A stretch of 24,053 nucleotides of DNA from JBBTCX01 sp964494205 (GTDB lineage: Bacteria > Planctomycetota > Phycisphaerae > UBA1845), in NCBI GenBank assembly GCA_964494205.1, contig CAZBRD010000032.1, positions 1 to 24,053 on the forward strand, in the 5' to 3' direction. Made by a program: the position numbers and the translations under genes. Position 1 is the first letter of the stretch, and every line of letters starts with the position of its first letter. Under the pieces are notes generated by a model. It saw nothing but the letters and a program-made list of their open reading frames with translations, did not search any database and was not told the DNA's origin. This document shows, piece by piece, positions 1 through 8,292 of this stretch.

Positions 1-26
1 CTACCAGAGAATCAAAGAGTACCTAA

Positions 27-45
27 GAGCAGCCTAAAACTGCTC
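27..45 (-). terminator. weak stem-loop downstream of the TolC-like gene
   Basis: A 6-bp inverted repeat, GAGCAG and CTGCTC with a 7-nt loop, lies just beyond the stop codon of the minus-strand TolC-like gene. On the minus strand it is followed by TTAGG rather than a U-run, so it could be a weak terminator or only a chance hairpin. Confidence 0.25.
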
Positions 46-53
46 AGTTTGAG

Positions 54-1859
54 TTAATTACTGACCGTCTCGGGGATGCTCCAGTATCCGTTATCGTCGA
101 CGCGTAACGTGCCAGAGTCACGGCGGAATTCGAGGATAGCGTTGCGGTATCGAGCAACCGCCGCCGCAAGGTCGTTGCGGGCCGCCAGCAGGTCATTCTC
201 GGCGTCGACTTTGTCTTGGTTGGTCGTGAGGCCTCGGTCATATTGAGCCTTGGCTGCGTTGGCTCGCAGTTCGTTTTCGTCCACGTTCATTTCCTGAATG
301 CGGCGAAGATTATCCTGCTGCCTGATCTGTCGCATCGCTCTTCGGACATCCGCGCGAACATTGTCGGATGCCTGGTCAAACAATCGTTCGGCCCGACGCA
401 ACCCGATGATCGACGCACGATAGGCGTTCCGCTCCGCCTTACGATCATTGGTCTCCAGCGTGATCATTCCGCGCCACGTGGTGCGCTCCGTGTTGTAGCT
501 GACCGAATTGAGGTGTTCAGGGTCCGTGTCAAGATTGGCCGTCCCGCTGAGATTGAGATCGGGCAGTATGTTATTCTTTGCGACGATGACGCCGCGCTTG
601 GTATCGTCGACGGCGTCGCGCGTGTTAAGTAAATCAAGGCGATATTTCAAACCCAGTTCGACGGCGGTCGTTTCGGCCATGTTCGGAATGAGCAATTCGA
701 GTTCGTTGCTTTCAGTATCATCGTCCTGCGAGACCACGTCGAACGGTGTGTCGACCGGCATTCCGATGAAAATCTTGAATCGATCTGCGGTGGAAGCGAA
801 TTGCTCCTTCGCGCTCACCACAGCCGCTTCCGCGTCACGAAAGCTGGATCGAGCGCGCGGCGCGTCAAAGATCGACTGGCTCTGCCCAAGTGCGTTAATG
901 GTCTCCGCTTTTTCCCAATCTGTTTTTCGTGACGTGTAACTGAGCTCGGCGTTGCGAATGGCGGCCTTCAGACCTTGTAAGTCGAAATACTGGCCTGCAA
1001 CGCGAACCAGAAACTCCCGGCGGAAATCCTCGAACGTGCGGACGGCGTAAATCAAATCTCGTTCCGCCTGATAGCGTGATTCATACGCCACCTTGCCCGC
1101 GCCACGGAACAGCGGAATGTCCGCACCCAGAATGAAATTACCGCTTTCGCCGGACGTGGTGTGCACGCCGAGATCGCGCATAAGCACGTTGACGAGCTGA
1201 GCTGTCACCTGACCGCCGTACGGCAAGCGCTGACTCACGCCGACGTTACTGACGGCGCTCATCGCACGGTCGAAGTCACGAACCTGTCCGTAATCCGCGA
1301 ATTCGGACGAAACCGATGCCACGAACTGTGGCGTCCACAGATGACGTTCGAGCGTCAAATCGAGAGCGGCGAGATATAGATCTTCCTTCGCATCCTGATA
1401 CTCGCGCGAGTGCTTCATGGCGTAGGAGAGGCTATCCCGTAAACCCATCGCCGGAATCTCCGCAGCAGCCGCAATCGTAGTAGGCGGCGATGGCTGAGCC
1501 GCCTCGGAAGTCGGATCGGTAGGCTTCTCGACGGTTTCAACGTCAGGCGGATTTTTCAGTGGATCCGGAGCGGTCTTTTCAGTTTCTTCCGCCTGTGGTG
1601 AGTGCATTTCCTCTGCCTTGTCGACAACCGTCACTTTCGTGTCGATCGGATGCGGCGCGAAGTCGTACATCGAATCGGACTGCTGGAAATCGCCGTAGTC
1701 CTTACCGATGCGTGCATCACTCGTCTGCCCGAGGGCTGCTTTCTGCCGCGACTCAATGAGCGAATAAACCTGCTTGTCGGCGTGATCGATGATCAGCGGC
1801 GTGCACGACGTCGCGAATATCAGGGCGATGCTTGCAAAGGTAACGAGCGATTTACGCAT
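54..1859 (-). CDS. TolC-family outer membrane efflux lipoprotein
   Basis: This is a 601-residue outer-membrane channel component of the TolC/OEP type, which normally pairs with a membrane-fusion protein and an inner-membrane pump. The N-terminus is a lipoprotein-type signal (MRKSLVTFASIALIFATSC), with Cys19 as the likely lipidated residue. Residues of about 80-135 are rich in Pro, Glu and Thr and look like a disordered spacer. The TolC fold follows: long alternating helices (GLRDSLSYAMKHS near 140, and an Ala/Arg-rich helix with DNVRADVRRAMRQI near 500) and beta segments such as QFVASVSSEFADYGQ. The protein is longer than typical TolC proteins (about 420-500 residues), mostly because of the spacer. 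No pump or fusion-protein gene is visible, but one could lie beyond position 1 in the same direction. The family call is secure; the transported substrate is unknown. Confidence 0.88.
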   Translation of the reverse strand: MRKSLVTFASIALIFATSCTPLIIDHADKQVYSLIESRQKAALGQTSDARIGKDYGDFQQSDSMYDFAPHPIDTKVTVVDKAEEMHSPQAEETEKTAPDPLKNPPDVETVEKPTDPTSEAAQPSPPTTIAAAAEIPAMGLRDSLSYAMKHSREYQDAKEDLYLAALDLTLERHLWTPQFVASVSSEFADYGQVRDFDRAMSAVSNVGVSQRLPYGGQVTAQLVNVLMRDLGVHTTSGESGNFILGADIPLFRGAGKVAYESRYQAERDLIYAVRTFEDFRREFLVRVAGQYFDLQGLKAAIRNAELSYTSRKTDWEKAETINALGQSQSIFDAPRARSSFRDAEAAVVSAKEQFASTADRFKIFIGMPVDTPFDVVSQDDDTESNELELLIPNMAETTAVELGLKYRLDLLNTRDAVDDTKRGVIVAKNNILPDLNLSGTANLDTDPEHLNSVSYNTERTTWRGMITLETNDRKAERNAYRASIIGLRRAERLFDQASDNVRADVRRAMRQIRQQDNLRRIQEMNVDENELRANAAKAQYDRGLTTNQDKVDAENDLLAARNDLAAAVARYRNAILEFRRDSGTLRVDDNGYWSIPETVSN

Positions 1860-1866
1860 GGTCGGA

Positions 1867-1896
1867 ATAGTCGTCCCAAGGGGCTCGAACTGTCAA
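1867..1896 (-). promoter_or_regulatory. candidate sigma-70-like promoter for the TolC-like gene
   Basis: On the minus strand a perfect TTGACA (1896-1891) is followed after 18 bp by GACTAT (1872-1867), a poor -10 match. Transcription would begin within a few bases of the start codon at 1859, giving a very short leader. No clear Shine-Dalgarno sequence precedes the ATG, which fits such a leader. Confidence 0.35.
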
Positions 1897-2036
1897 GCAG
1901 CGATTGTGTCACGAGCAATTCGCCGTGTCCCAAATCCCATCATCGCGCTTTGCTGAGAGACCTTTCCTCAAGCTGTGCCGAGAAGGGATACTCGGCACAT
2001 GTACTTTATTCCAATTGAGTTCGCGGTTCTTGGTGG

Positions 2037-2062
2037 CACGGTCAAGCCTCAGCTTGGCCGTG
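2037..2062. repeat. 26-bp hairpin repeat, copy 1
   Basis: The arms CACGGTCAAGC and GCTTGGCCGTG can form an 11-bp stem (one G-U on the plus strand) around a 4-nt loop, CTCA. It is preceded by GGTGGC. The same unit, differing only in the loop (CGCA), recurs at 14991-15016, again preceded by GGTGGC. A half copy (AGCTTGGCCGTG) lies at about 2144-2155. It sits in the upstream region of the kinase-like gene. Confidence 0.75.
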
Positions 2063-2170
2063 GGGAACCGCGCTGACATCTGCAATTCCAAAGGGAATGA
2101 GCAACTCTGTGGGAAATGTCGTGCGGGAATGGGTTCTCGCACCAGCTTGGCCGTGTTATCCTGTCTCAAG

Positions 2171-3493
2171 ATGGGCACGTCTTCGCAAAAGCAGTTAGAC
2201 ACCAATTCTTCCGCCAACCTCGAGCGCGACCTAATCGCTCGCGAGAGTACGACTTCCGGCACTTGGGAATTGTTCGCATCCTGGCGCGATCATGTCATCG
2301 GCCCCAGTGCCCCAGATTGGTTCGCGTTGGAATCGGACCCTCGCGCGGAGCGCGTGAAAACCGGTCATCATCGATCGGTCGTTCGCGTCAAACTGGGCGA
2401 TCGTGTGTTGTTCGCCAAGGTGTACGACGACTCAGCCAATTCCCTGTTGAAACGGATATTCGCAAAACGCGCCAGCGAGCGCGAATGGCGCACGACCATC
2501 GAGATGCAGCGACGCGGAATACCGGTTGTACAGCCGGTCGGGTTCGGGATTTCAAGCGGCTCGAAGCAAACGAGCGTGTTTCTCTCGGAAGAATTCGCAG
2601 GTGCGGAGACGCTCAGTTCATTCTGGAATCGAACATGTCGCAAACGAGGTCGGGAGACTGAAAACTCATTGATTCGGAGCGTGGCCCAACTGTTGGCTCA
2701 TGCCCATGAACGCGGCGTCATGCCGCGAGACAATCATCCCGCCAATATCCTGGTACGGCTGGGACGGGATGACATTTTAGAGTGTCGCCTTGTCGACGTT
2801 CTGGGGGGTAAGCTTCGAAAAAGTCCAGCCTCAGAAACCGATCGCGCGACGTCCCTTGCCCAGCTCGATCAATTTTTCGCTCGCGAGGCGACTCGGACGA
2901 TGAGACTGCGATTCCTGCACTTCTATCTCGCGGAGCGGGGCGAGCCAACCGCCCAAACCGAAAACCTGCGTGGACAAATACGGTCTTTCTTACCGCAATT
3001 CGTAATTGCAAAACAAAAACACACGGACGCTCTCGTGCGCCGCCGGGATCGGCGCTTGCGCGGGGATGGCAAGTATTTTGCGCGTGTCGACCTCGACGAA
3101 AATTGGACCGCGATCGTTGTGTTAAAACTGGCGCGACGGCAAGTTTTTCCCGAACCAGATGTTGTAGATCGCCGCCTCGAGCAATGGATGCCAATTCTCC
3201 GAACGACGATTCAAAATGCTGAGCAAATCAAGGCTGCGATGGTAAGGAGTGAACTTAAGGAATCACTGGCCGCTGAGCGTTTGGCCGTTAGCTCCAGAAG
3301 CCAATGGGCTCAAAACAACCAGTCTCGCTACTACCGGTCTGAGAATGATGTCTTTCACGAGTTTGAGGCATACCACCGTCGGCGGCACCGCGATTTGCCC
3401 GCGCCTCTCTGGCTGGCAGCGTTGAAGCGCCAAGGTTCGTCTTCCAGTCTCGAATTGATTCTTACTCCCCGCGAATTAGACAAAGTTCAGTGA
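2171..3493 (+). CDS. WaaP/Kdo-kinase-like protein with extra C-terminal region
   Basis: A 440-residue protein with a eukaryotic-like kinase fold of the lipopolysaccharide-kinase (WaaP/InaA) type. Visible landmarks are the ATP-binding lysine in VLFAKVY (Lys83), a glutamate-bearing helix ASEREW (near 105), the catalytic loop GVMPRDNHPANILV (Asp187, Asn192) and the metal-binding aspartate in RLVDVLGG (Asp209). The catalytic loop lacks the usual His before Arg-Asp, having Pro instead. Residues of about 260-440 lie beyond a normal WaaP domain. They end in a stretch (FHEFEAYHRRRHRDLPAPLWLAALKR) resembling the N-lobe of related kinases, perhaps a partial second copy. I chose the ATG at 2171 because the open frame upstream (from 1904) runs through the hairpin repeat and reads as non-coding. 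The stop overlaps a GTG of the macrodomain gene (GTGA). The family probably phosphorylates a lipid-linked sugar, but the substrate here is unknown. Confidence 0.7.
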   Translation: MGTSSQKQLDTNSSANLERDLIARESTTSGTWELFASWRDHVIGPSAPDWFALESDPRAERVKTGHHRSVVRVKLGDRVLFAKVYDDSANSLLKRIFAKRASEREWRTTIEMQRRGIPVVQPVGFGISSGSKQTSVFLSEEFAGAETLSSFWNRTCRKRGRETENSLIRSVAQLLAHAHERGVMPRDNHPANILVRLGRDDILECRLVDVLGGKLRKSPASETDRATSLAQLDQFFAREATRTMRLRFLHFYLAERGEPTAQTENLRGQIRSFLPQFVIAKQKHTDALVRRRDRRLRGDGKYFARVDLDENWTAIVVLKLARRQVFPEPDVVDRRLEQWMPILRTTIQNAEQIKAAMVRSELKESLAAERLAVSSRSQWAQNNQSRYYRSENDVFHEFEAYHRRRHRDLPAPLWLAALKRQGSSSSLELILTPRELDKVQ

Positions 3494-3510
3494 ATGACGA
3501 ACGGTCAACC

Positions 3511-4029
3511 ATGAAACTCGAACTCATCCGCGGCGACATCACCACCCAACTTGTCGACGCCATCGTCAACGCAGCCAATGAATCCCTCCTCGGCGGAGGG
3601 GGAGTCGATGGGGCCATTCACCGGGCGGCGGGCCCCGCTTTGCTGGCCGAGTGTCGGCAACTGGGGGGATGTCCGACAGGGCAGGCGAGGGTGACCAAGG
3701 GTTATGCTCTCCCCGCCAAGCATGTCATTCACACGGTCGGTCCGGTCTGGCGCGGTGGAAAGTCGGGCGAGGAAGAACTACTTGCGTCCTGTTATATCGA
3801 GTCGCTCAAGGCCGCCCAGCGGTTGAAGTGCCGATCGGTTGCGTTCCCAGCCATCAGTTGCGGCGTCTACGGCTATCCCTATGAAATGGCGGCAAGGGTC
3901 TCACTGACAGCGGTTCAAGCGGCTGAACCCCACTCCCCTTCGGTCGAATTGGTCCGGTGGGTGCTGTTCGACGCTGCTTCACTCGCCGTGTGGCAATCTG
4001 TATTTACTTCCGCTGGTATCGTTACTTAG
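3511..4029 (+). CDS. macrodomain protein, probable O-acetyl-ADP-ribose deacetylase
   Basis: A 172-residue single macrodomain of the MacroD/YmdB type, known to bind ADP-ribose and hydrolyse O-acetyl-ADP-ribose or mono-ADP-ribosyl esters. All hallmark segments are present: GDIT at residues 8-11, AIVNAANESLLGGGGVDGAI with Asn20, Asn23 and Asp33, the segment around HVIHTVGPVW, and the loop AISCGVYGYP near 115-123. Length matches the family. An alternative GTG start at 3490 overlaps the stop codon of the upstream kinase-like gene (GTGA) and would add seven residues. I prefer the ATG at 3511 because the conserved fold begins there. Either way the two genes are so close that they are probably translated from one mRNA. 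Biological partner and substrate are not shown by the sequence. Confidence 0.92.
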   Translation: MKLELIRGDITTQLVDAIVNAANESLLGGGGVDGAIHRAAGPALLAECRQLGGCPTGQARVTKGYALPAKHVIHTVGPVWRGGKSGEEELLASCYIESLKAAQRLKCRSVAFPAISCGVYGYPYEMAARVSLTAVQAAEPHSPSVELVRWVLFDAASLAVWQSVFTSAGIVT

Positions 4030-4031
4030 CC

Positions 4032-4060
4032 TTGACAGTTCACCTAGTGGTTTCAAGAAT
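4032..4060 (+). promoter_or_regulatory. candidate sigma-70-like promoter
   Basis: A perfect TTGACA at 4032-4037 is followed after exactly 17 bp by AAGAAT at 4055-4060, which matches four of six -10 positions. It lies just after the macrodomain stop and about 190 bp before the protease gene. A 6-bp hairpin (ACCGAC/GTCGGT, 4198-4214) lies in the resulting leader. Confidence 0.45.
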
Positions 4061-4253
4061 GCTCTGTACGGTGGCGGACCCCAGGCAGGAATAACGCGTA
4101 ATGGGGGGAGTGCCCGCAAGTGCCGTACTCAAGCGCTGGGCGTCGAAAGCCTATTTCACCCGGATACTTTGTGCACGGGGGGCGTCGCGCCACCGGTACC
4201 GACTTCAGGTCGGTTCGCCTTGATCAGAATCCTCTTACGATGTGAGCTTTCGG

Positions 4254-7178
4254 ATGGTTGCACCCCTTGTAACAAGGTACTTCAGCAGAGTTCTAACGGC
4301 CGTGGTTGTGGGAGCGTTGGCGCTTCCCAGCTTGGCCTTTTCCTCCGATGGCGCTCCCGGATACGTGCTTTCCGATGGCCGTCGCGTCCCGCTGACCAAG
4401 TCGACCACTGAGTTCGCAGTCACGCTCAAGACGCCCCAGGAAGGCGAAGCCAGCGCTGCGAGACTCTCCTCGACGGGACACGGCGTCATGCGAACCGTAA
4501 AGGGTGCGGAACGTTCACCTTATCGAATCCTTCAGGTGGCTGAGGCGACGAAAGAGCGTCGTCAACTCGTGCAGCAGGATCCAAGCATTCTCGAAGTCCG
4601 CCCCGTTTACCGCTTCGACGGTATCGATAGTCCCATGCTTTCGTCCGGCTCATTGCTGGTCAAAGTTCATCCGGAAATGACCGATTCAGAGATTCGGACG
4701 CTCTGGGCGAATTATCACCTGCGCGCAACCAAGCAAGTCGAGGGTTTGAAGAACGTCTATCGTCTCGAACCGGTCGAAGAGGACGGCGACGAAGTAATGA
4801 TCGCTGAAGCGATGAACGCGGACACCCGCGTCATCTGGGCCCAGCCGAATTTCCGTCGTTCGTCGCGTTTGCACCAGATTAATCCCTCCGACACTTTCTA
4901 CGACTTCCAATGGCATTTGGACAACACCGGTCAATTCCTGGGAACGAACGATGCCGACATCGACGCGCCGGAGGCCTGGGCGATCGCGCAAGGTCAGGAC
5001 ATTCTGATCGGCGTGTTCGATGACTCATGCGACGTGGACCATGAAGACCTGCGGGACAACTACATCGGTAACGGCCAGGACGTGGCGTTGCAATTCAATG
5101 ATGACGATTATGACAACCCGCGTCCGAAAGTGTTTGATGATCGCCATGGTACAGCAGTCGCGGGCCTTGCGGTTGCAAAGGCAAACAGCGTCGGCGTCCG
5201 GGGCGTTGCCTTTAATGCCCGCTTTACGGCGTCGCGCGGTGTCACCGGCTTGCTCACGGCTGATCAAGTTGCTACGGGCTTCACCTTTGCACGTCAGGAG
5301 GACGTTGACGTACACATCAACAGCTGGGGTCGTGACGGTGTGAACGAAGCTGCGATCGAAGATGCCATCCGCCTTGCCTTCACCGATGGTCGACCGGTCA
5401 ACACCGGCGGCGGCCAAACGAACCTTGGTATGGTTGTTTGCTTCTCGTCCGGCAATGACAGCGATGAAATTTCGGAAGGGTTTTCCTACGCGACCATGCC
5501 CGAAGTCATCGGCGTCGGCGCCAGCGATGACCACGATATCCTTTCGAGTTACAGCAACACTGGTCCAAACGTCAACATTCTCGCCCCCAGCAACGGCGGG
5601 TTTCAGGGCATGACGACCACGGACAACGATGACTCTGCCGGTTACGTTGACGACGGATACAACGTCGGGGGTTTCGATACCGAGTTCGGTGATCCCGATC
5701 TCGATGTGACCGGCCTTTACACGCAGACGTTCGGCGGAACTTCAGCAGCATGCCCGGTCGCAGCCGGTGTTGCAGCCCTTGTGCTTTCTGCCAATCCATT
5801 GCTGACGGCGACCGATGTCAAGATCATTCTTGAGCACACCTGCGACAAGATCAACACCGGAGCTGCCCAATACAACGGCATTACCAGCCGCAGCCGTACC
5901 TATGGTTACGGTCGCATTAACGCGAAGCGCGCGGTCGATGCGGCGAGCCAGTCTCTGACCAACGGCAATCGCACTTGGCCGGACCGTCCGGGCGATGTGG
6001 AAGTCAACGACGGTACAACCTTGCGATGGCGCTCAGGAGCCGGAACCCAGGAGTTCCTCGTGGTCGAATCAGCCTCTCCGTTTGGTTTCGTTCCAGTGGA
6101 TGGTACTTGTTACCACGAAGATCAGTTAGGTTGCGAGTCGATAACGCCCACACCCTTGCCGGCCGGTGTCTCACCGCTCGCCCCAGTGCCATGCAATGGC
6201 ACTTGCATGATCGGCGCCGAGCGAAGCATCGATTTCCTGCTGCCCTCTGGCCGCAAGTACTTCGGGCTTTATGCACGCAACAGCATCGGACGCTATTCAT
6301 TCGGCGTCTCGGTCGATTCGGACGGAAACGTCGTGGACAGCGGTCCGATTCTTGACGGTGGCGGCGGCGATGGCGGAGACGGTGGCGATGGTGGCGATGG
6401 CGAAGGCGGACAGCCGGAAGGCCCGCGCGTGACGATCAACGTGTCACCGCTCTCAGGCACGTCTCCTCTTACCGTGCAGTTCATGGGCAACGCGATCAGC
6501 GAAGCCGCGATTGATGAATCAGAGACCCTGTGGGATTTCGATATCAGCAGCCTCGATGATCCGCCCGCGACCAGTCGCAACGCCACACACACCTATCTCG
6601 TCGAAACCGGCGAACAGACCTTTACCGCACGGCTCACCATGAAGGACGTGAACGGTCTGACCGGCATCGCGCAGGTCATGATTCGCGTGACCGCGGCGCA
6701 AACGGGCGATGATGGTCCGATCGGCAACAGCGACGTGCGAATTATCGTGGGCGTTCCCGGCACCGTTGATTCCGACGTGGACACGGGAACTTCACCGTTC
6801 AACGTCGAACTGAAGGTTGACGCTTCAACCTTGGTGGGAACGCTTCTCTCCGTCGTATGGGACCTTGGCGATGGCAACACCGCCAACAGCATCGTCGTGC
6901 CGCACACCTATGAGAACACGAGCGGTCAGACACAGGTATTCCCCGTCACGGCCACCGTGACGACAACTTCCGGTTCAACCACTCTCTCATCGCTGGCGAC
7001 GCGCCTAGTGACAGTGCGTTCTGGTGACACGGTTGATCCCGGCCAGCCTACCGAGTGTCAGTTGCCGGGTACGTGTGCCAATGGCGACGGGTCCAGCTCA
7101 TCAGGGTGTGGAGCTCTTGGGCTCATACCATTCCTTGGGCTCACGCTTGGTCTCGGTTTGATGCGCCGCCGTTCATGA
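4254..7178 (+). CDS. secreted kexin-like (S8) serine protease with PKD domains and C-terminal sorting tail
   Basis: A 974-residue exported subtilisin-family endopeptidase. Order: signal peptide (hydrophobic VLTAVVVGALALPSLAF), prodomain to about 215, catalytic domain of about 220-565, an unassigned beta region, a Gly/Asp linker (GGGGDGGDGGDGGDG), two PKD-like domains (each with a W-D-x-D or W-D-L-G-D-G core and a HTY motif), then a C-terminal tail. The triad is Asp256 (IGVFDDSCD), His298 (DRHGTAVAG) and Ser497 (GGTSAACP), with oxyanion Asn401 (SSGND). The DD after the hydrophobic strand, the NSWG segment and FSSGND recall proprotein convertases more than classical subtilisins, but no P-domain is evident. 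The tail has Cys, a hydrophobic helix and a final MRRRS, like tripartite surface-sorting signals. An in-frame GTG at 4242 is an alternative start; neither start has a strong ribosome site. Confidence 0.88.
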   Translation: MVAPLVTRYFSRVLTAVVVGALALPSLAFSSDGAPGYVLSDGRRVPLTKSTTEFAVTLKTPQEGEASAARLSSTGHGVMRTVKGAERSPYRILQVAEATKERRQLVQQDPSILEVRPVYRFDGIDSPMLSSGSLLVKVHPEMTDSEIRTLWANYHLRATKQVEGLKNVYRLEPVEEDGDEVMIAEAMNADTRVIWAQPNFRRSSRLHQINPSDTFYDFQWHLDNTGQFLGTNDADIDAPEAWAIAQGQDILIGVFDDSCDVDHEDLRDNYIGNGQDVALQFNDDDYDNPRPKVFDDRHGTAVAGLAVAKANSVGVRGVAFNARFTASRGVTGLLTADQVATGFTFARQEDVDVHINSWGRDGVNEAAIEDAIRLAFTDGRPVNTGGGQTNLGMVVCFSSGNDSDEISEGFSYATMPEVIGVGASDDHDILSSYSNTGPNVNILAPSNGGFQGMTTTDNDDSAGYVDDGYNVGGFDTEFGDPDLDVTGLYTQTFGGTSAACPVAAGVAALVLSANPLLTATDVKIILEHTCDKINTGAAQYNGITSRSRTYGYGRINAKRAVDAASQSLTNGNRTWPDRPGDVEVNDGTTLRWRSGAGTQEFLVVESASPFGFVPVDGTCYHEDQLGCESITPTPLPAGVSPLAPVPCNGTCMIGAERSIDFLLPSGRKYFGLYARNSIGRYSFGVSVDSDGNVVDSGPILDGGGGDGGDGGDGGDGEGGQPEGPRVTINVSPLSGTSPLTVQFMGNAISEAAIDESETLWDFDISSLDDPPATSRNATHTYLVETGEQTFTARLTMKDVNGLTGIAQVMIRVTAAQTGDDGPIGNSDVRIIVGVPGTVDSDVDTGTSPFNVELKVDASTLVGTLLSVVWDLGDGNTANSIVVPHTYENTSGQTQVFPVTATVTTTSGSTTLSSLATRLVTVRSGDTVDPGQPTECQLPGTCANGDGSSSSGCGALGLIPFLGLTLGLGLMRRRS

Positions 7179-7215
7179 TGAATCGGCGCGTAACTCAGAA
7201 TCGTATTTGATTGGC

Positions 7216-7256
7216 AAACGACGATCGTAGCGAAGAGTTGCGATCGTCGTTTTCTT
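7216..7256 (+). terminator. rho-independent terminator after the protease gene
   Basis: A perfect 12-bp stem (AAACGACGATCG at 7216-7227 with CGATCGTCGTTT at 7241-7252) closes a 13-nt loop and runs into TCTT. It lies 37 bp after the protease stop codon. Confidence 0.75.
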
Positions 7257-7341
7257 AGCGTCAGGCAAGTTTGCAATAATGCGAATCCCAGAATTAATTG
7301 GCGGGTTGCCAAGTTTTGTCACGTAGTGACAGCGCGAAAAT

Positions 7342-7365
7342 AGCCCAGCCTTTCAAGGCTGGGTT
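7342..7365. repeat. CCCAGCCT/AGGCTGGG hairpin element
   Basis: CCCAGCCT and AGGCTGGG form an 8-bp stem with a TTCA loop (7344-7363). From memory, similar AGCCCAGCCTT...AAGGCTGGG units are scattered between genes in planctomycete genomes. It is the only copy seen here. The rest of 7366-7629 holds no gene. Confidence 0.55.
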
Positions 7366-7534
7366 ATGGGTTGCTATGCGAGCCAAAGTGCCATAGGCAC
7401 GACTGATCGATTTCAAAAAGCGCTGTTATTTAGTGGAGTGCGTATTAGGTGAGTTGCTGCCGTCTAAATCGCCTTGCGTTGTACGACGAGACGTTGATCG
7501 ATATACTTTTCGTAGTACAGGGGGCCGCGACCAT

Positions 7535-7571
7535 CGAATGCAAGAGACTCGCGAGACTCGGCCTGCATTCG
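7535..7571. promoter_or_regulatory. inverted repeat upstream of the Clp R-domain gene
   Basis: CGAATGCA (7535-7542) and TGCATTCG (7564-7571) are perfect inverted repeats. Between them are two copies of GAGACTCG separated by one base. The site is about 60 bp before the start codon at 7630, so it could be an operator or a leader hairpin. It matches neither the HrcA (CIRCE) nor the CtsR consensus. Confidence 0.35.
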
Positions 7572-7629
7572 CCGGCTAAGATAAACCGGAAACAAGCTTT
7601 CTAGTTTTTCGACGGGGCACAGAAACAGC

Positions 7630-8070
7630 ATGCTTCCCAAATCAAGTCAGCTCGTGACCGATGTGATGAAGTTGGCGAACGACATCGCCCATGAATATGA
7701 ACAGGAATACGTCGGTACGGAACACGTGCTGCTCGCTATCGCGGCCCATGGAAACGGACTCGGCTCGCGCATCCTCAACGCCCACGGTCTGACGAAGACC
7801 AAGCTCCGCGCCGAAGTCGACCAGCTCATGAAGAAGCGGCTGGAAGAAACCTGGGTCTTCGGTCGATTGCCCGGCACGCCGCACTTCAAGAACGTCATGG
7901 CCACCGCCATCGATCAATGTCAGCAGTTGGAATCCAAGGAAGTCTGCACGGAACATCTCCTTCTCGCGCTGCTCAAGGAAAAAGGCAGTGTGGCCTACAA
8001 AGCGCTGAACGCCCTTGGTTTGACCTACGAAAAAGCGCGAAGCGACGTCCTCAACGCCAGCGCCCATTGA
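7630..8070 (+). CDS. stand-alone Clp R-domain (Clp_N) protein
   Basis: A 146-residue protein made only of the double Clp repeat that forms the N-terminal domain of ClpA/ClpB/ClpC ATPases. The first repeat carries YVGTEHVLLAIAAHGNGLGSRIL, the second VCTEHLLLALLKEKGSVAYKAL. Both show the TEHxLLAL signature. No Walker motifs or AAA+ module follow, and the stop codon comes directly after the second repeat. In known Clp proteins this domain recruits substrates or adaptors, so the protein may act as an adaptor or decoy for a Clp machine. It lies 222 bp upstream of clpB on the same strand, with a dyad in the gap, so the two may be regulated together. The domain call is secure; the role is inferred. 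Confidence 0.85.
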   Translation: MLPKSSQLVTDVMKLANDIAHEYEQEYVGTEHVLLAIAAHGNGLGSRILNAHGLTKTKLRAEVDQLMKKRLEETWVFGRLPGTPHFKNVMATAIDQCQQLESKEVCTEHLLLALLKEKGSVAYKALNALGLTYEKARSDVLNASAH

Positions 8071-8085
8071 CTCACCAATTCACGT

Positions 8086-8106
8086 CAGTTGGACAGTGTC
8101 AAACTG
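8086..8106. promoter_or_regulatory. 21-bp dyad between the Clp R-domain gene and clpB
   Basis: CAGTTGGACA and TGTCAAACTG are near-perfect inverted halves around a central G: nine of ten positions pair, the exception being opposed G and A. It begins 16 bp after the stop codon at 8070. Without a U-run it is a better operator or attenuator candidate than a terminator. Confidence 0.4.
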
Positions 8107-8278
8107 GCAGAAATCAAAGCAATTCACATTTTCGCCTCTCGCCACTGATTGCGTAAATCGTTTCAAGAACCGAGTTTATCGCCAGACGAACGCTATGGCT
8201 TTCAATTCTTCATGCGCGGCATGTCGTGTGCAACCTATTTGGCGTCACAATAATAATGGCCTGATGATCGCACTCGCG

Positions 8279-8285
8279 AAAGGAG
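8279..8285 (+). promoter_or_regulatory. ribosome binding site fixing the TTG start of clpB
   Basis: AAAGGAG lies 7 bp before the TTG at 8293. No ATG near the N-terminus fits, and the ClpB-like sequence begins at this TTG (MDIDRFTVKAAEAL), so a TTG start is supported. Confidence 0.75.
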
Positions 8286-8292
8286 CGGCGTT

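Noticed and set aside
1904..2170. N-terminal extension of the kinase-like gene back to 1904
   Set aside because: The extension translates through the hairpin repeat, lacks kinase-like sequence and has no ribosome site.
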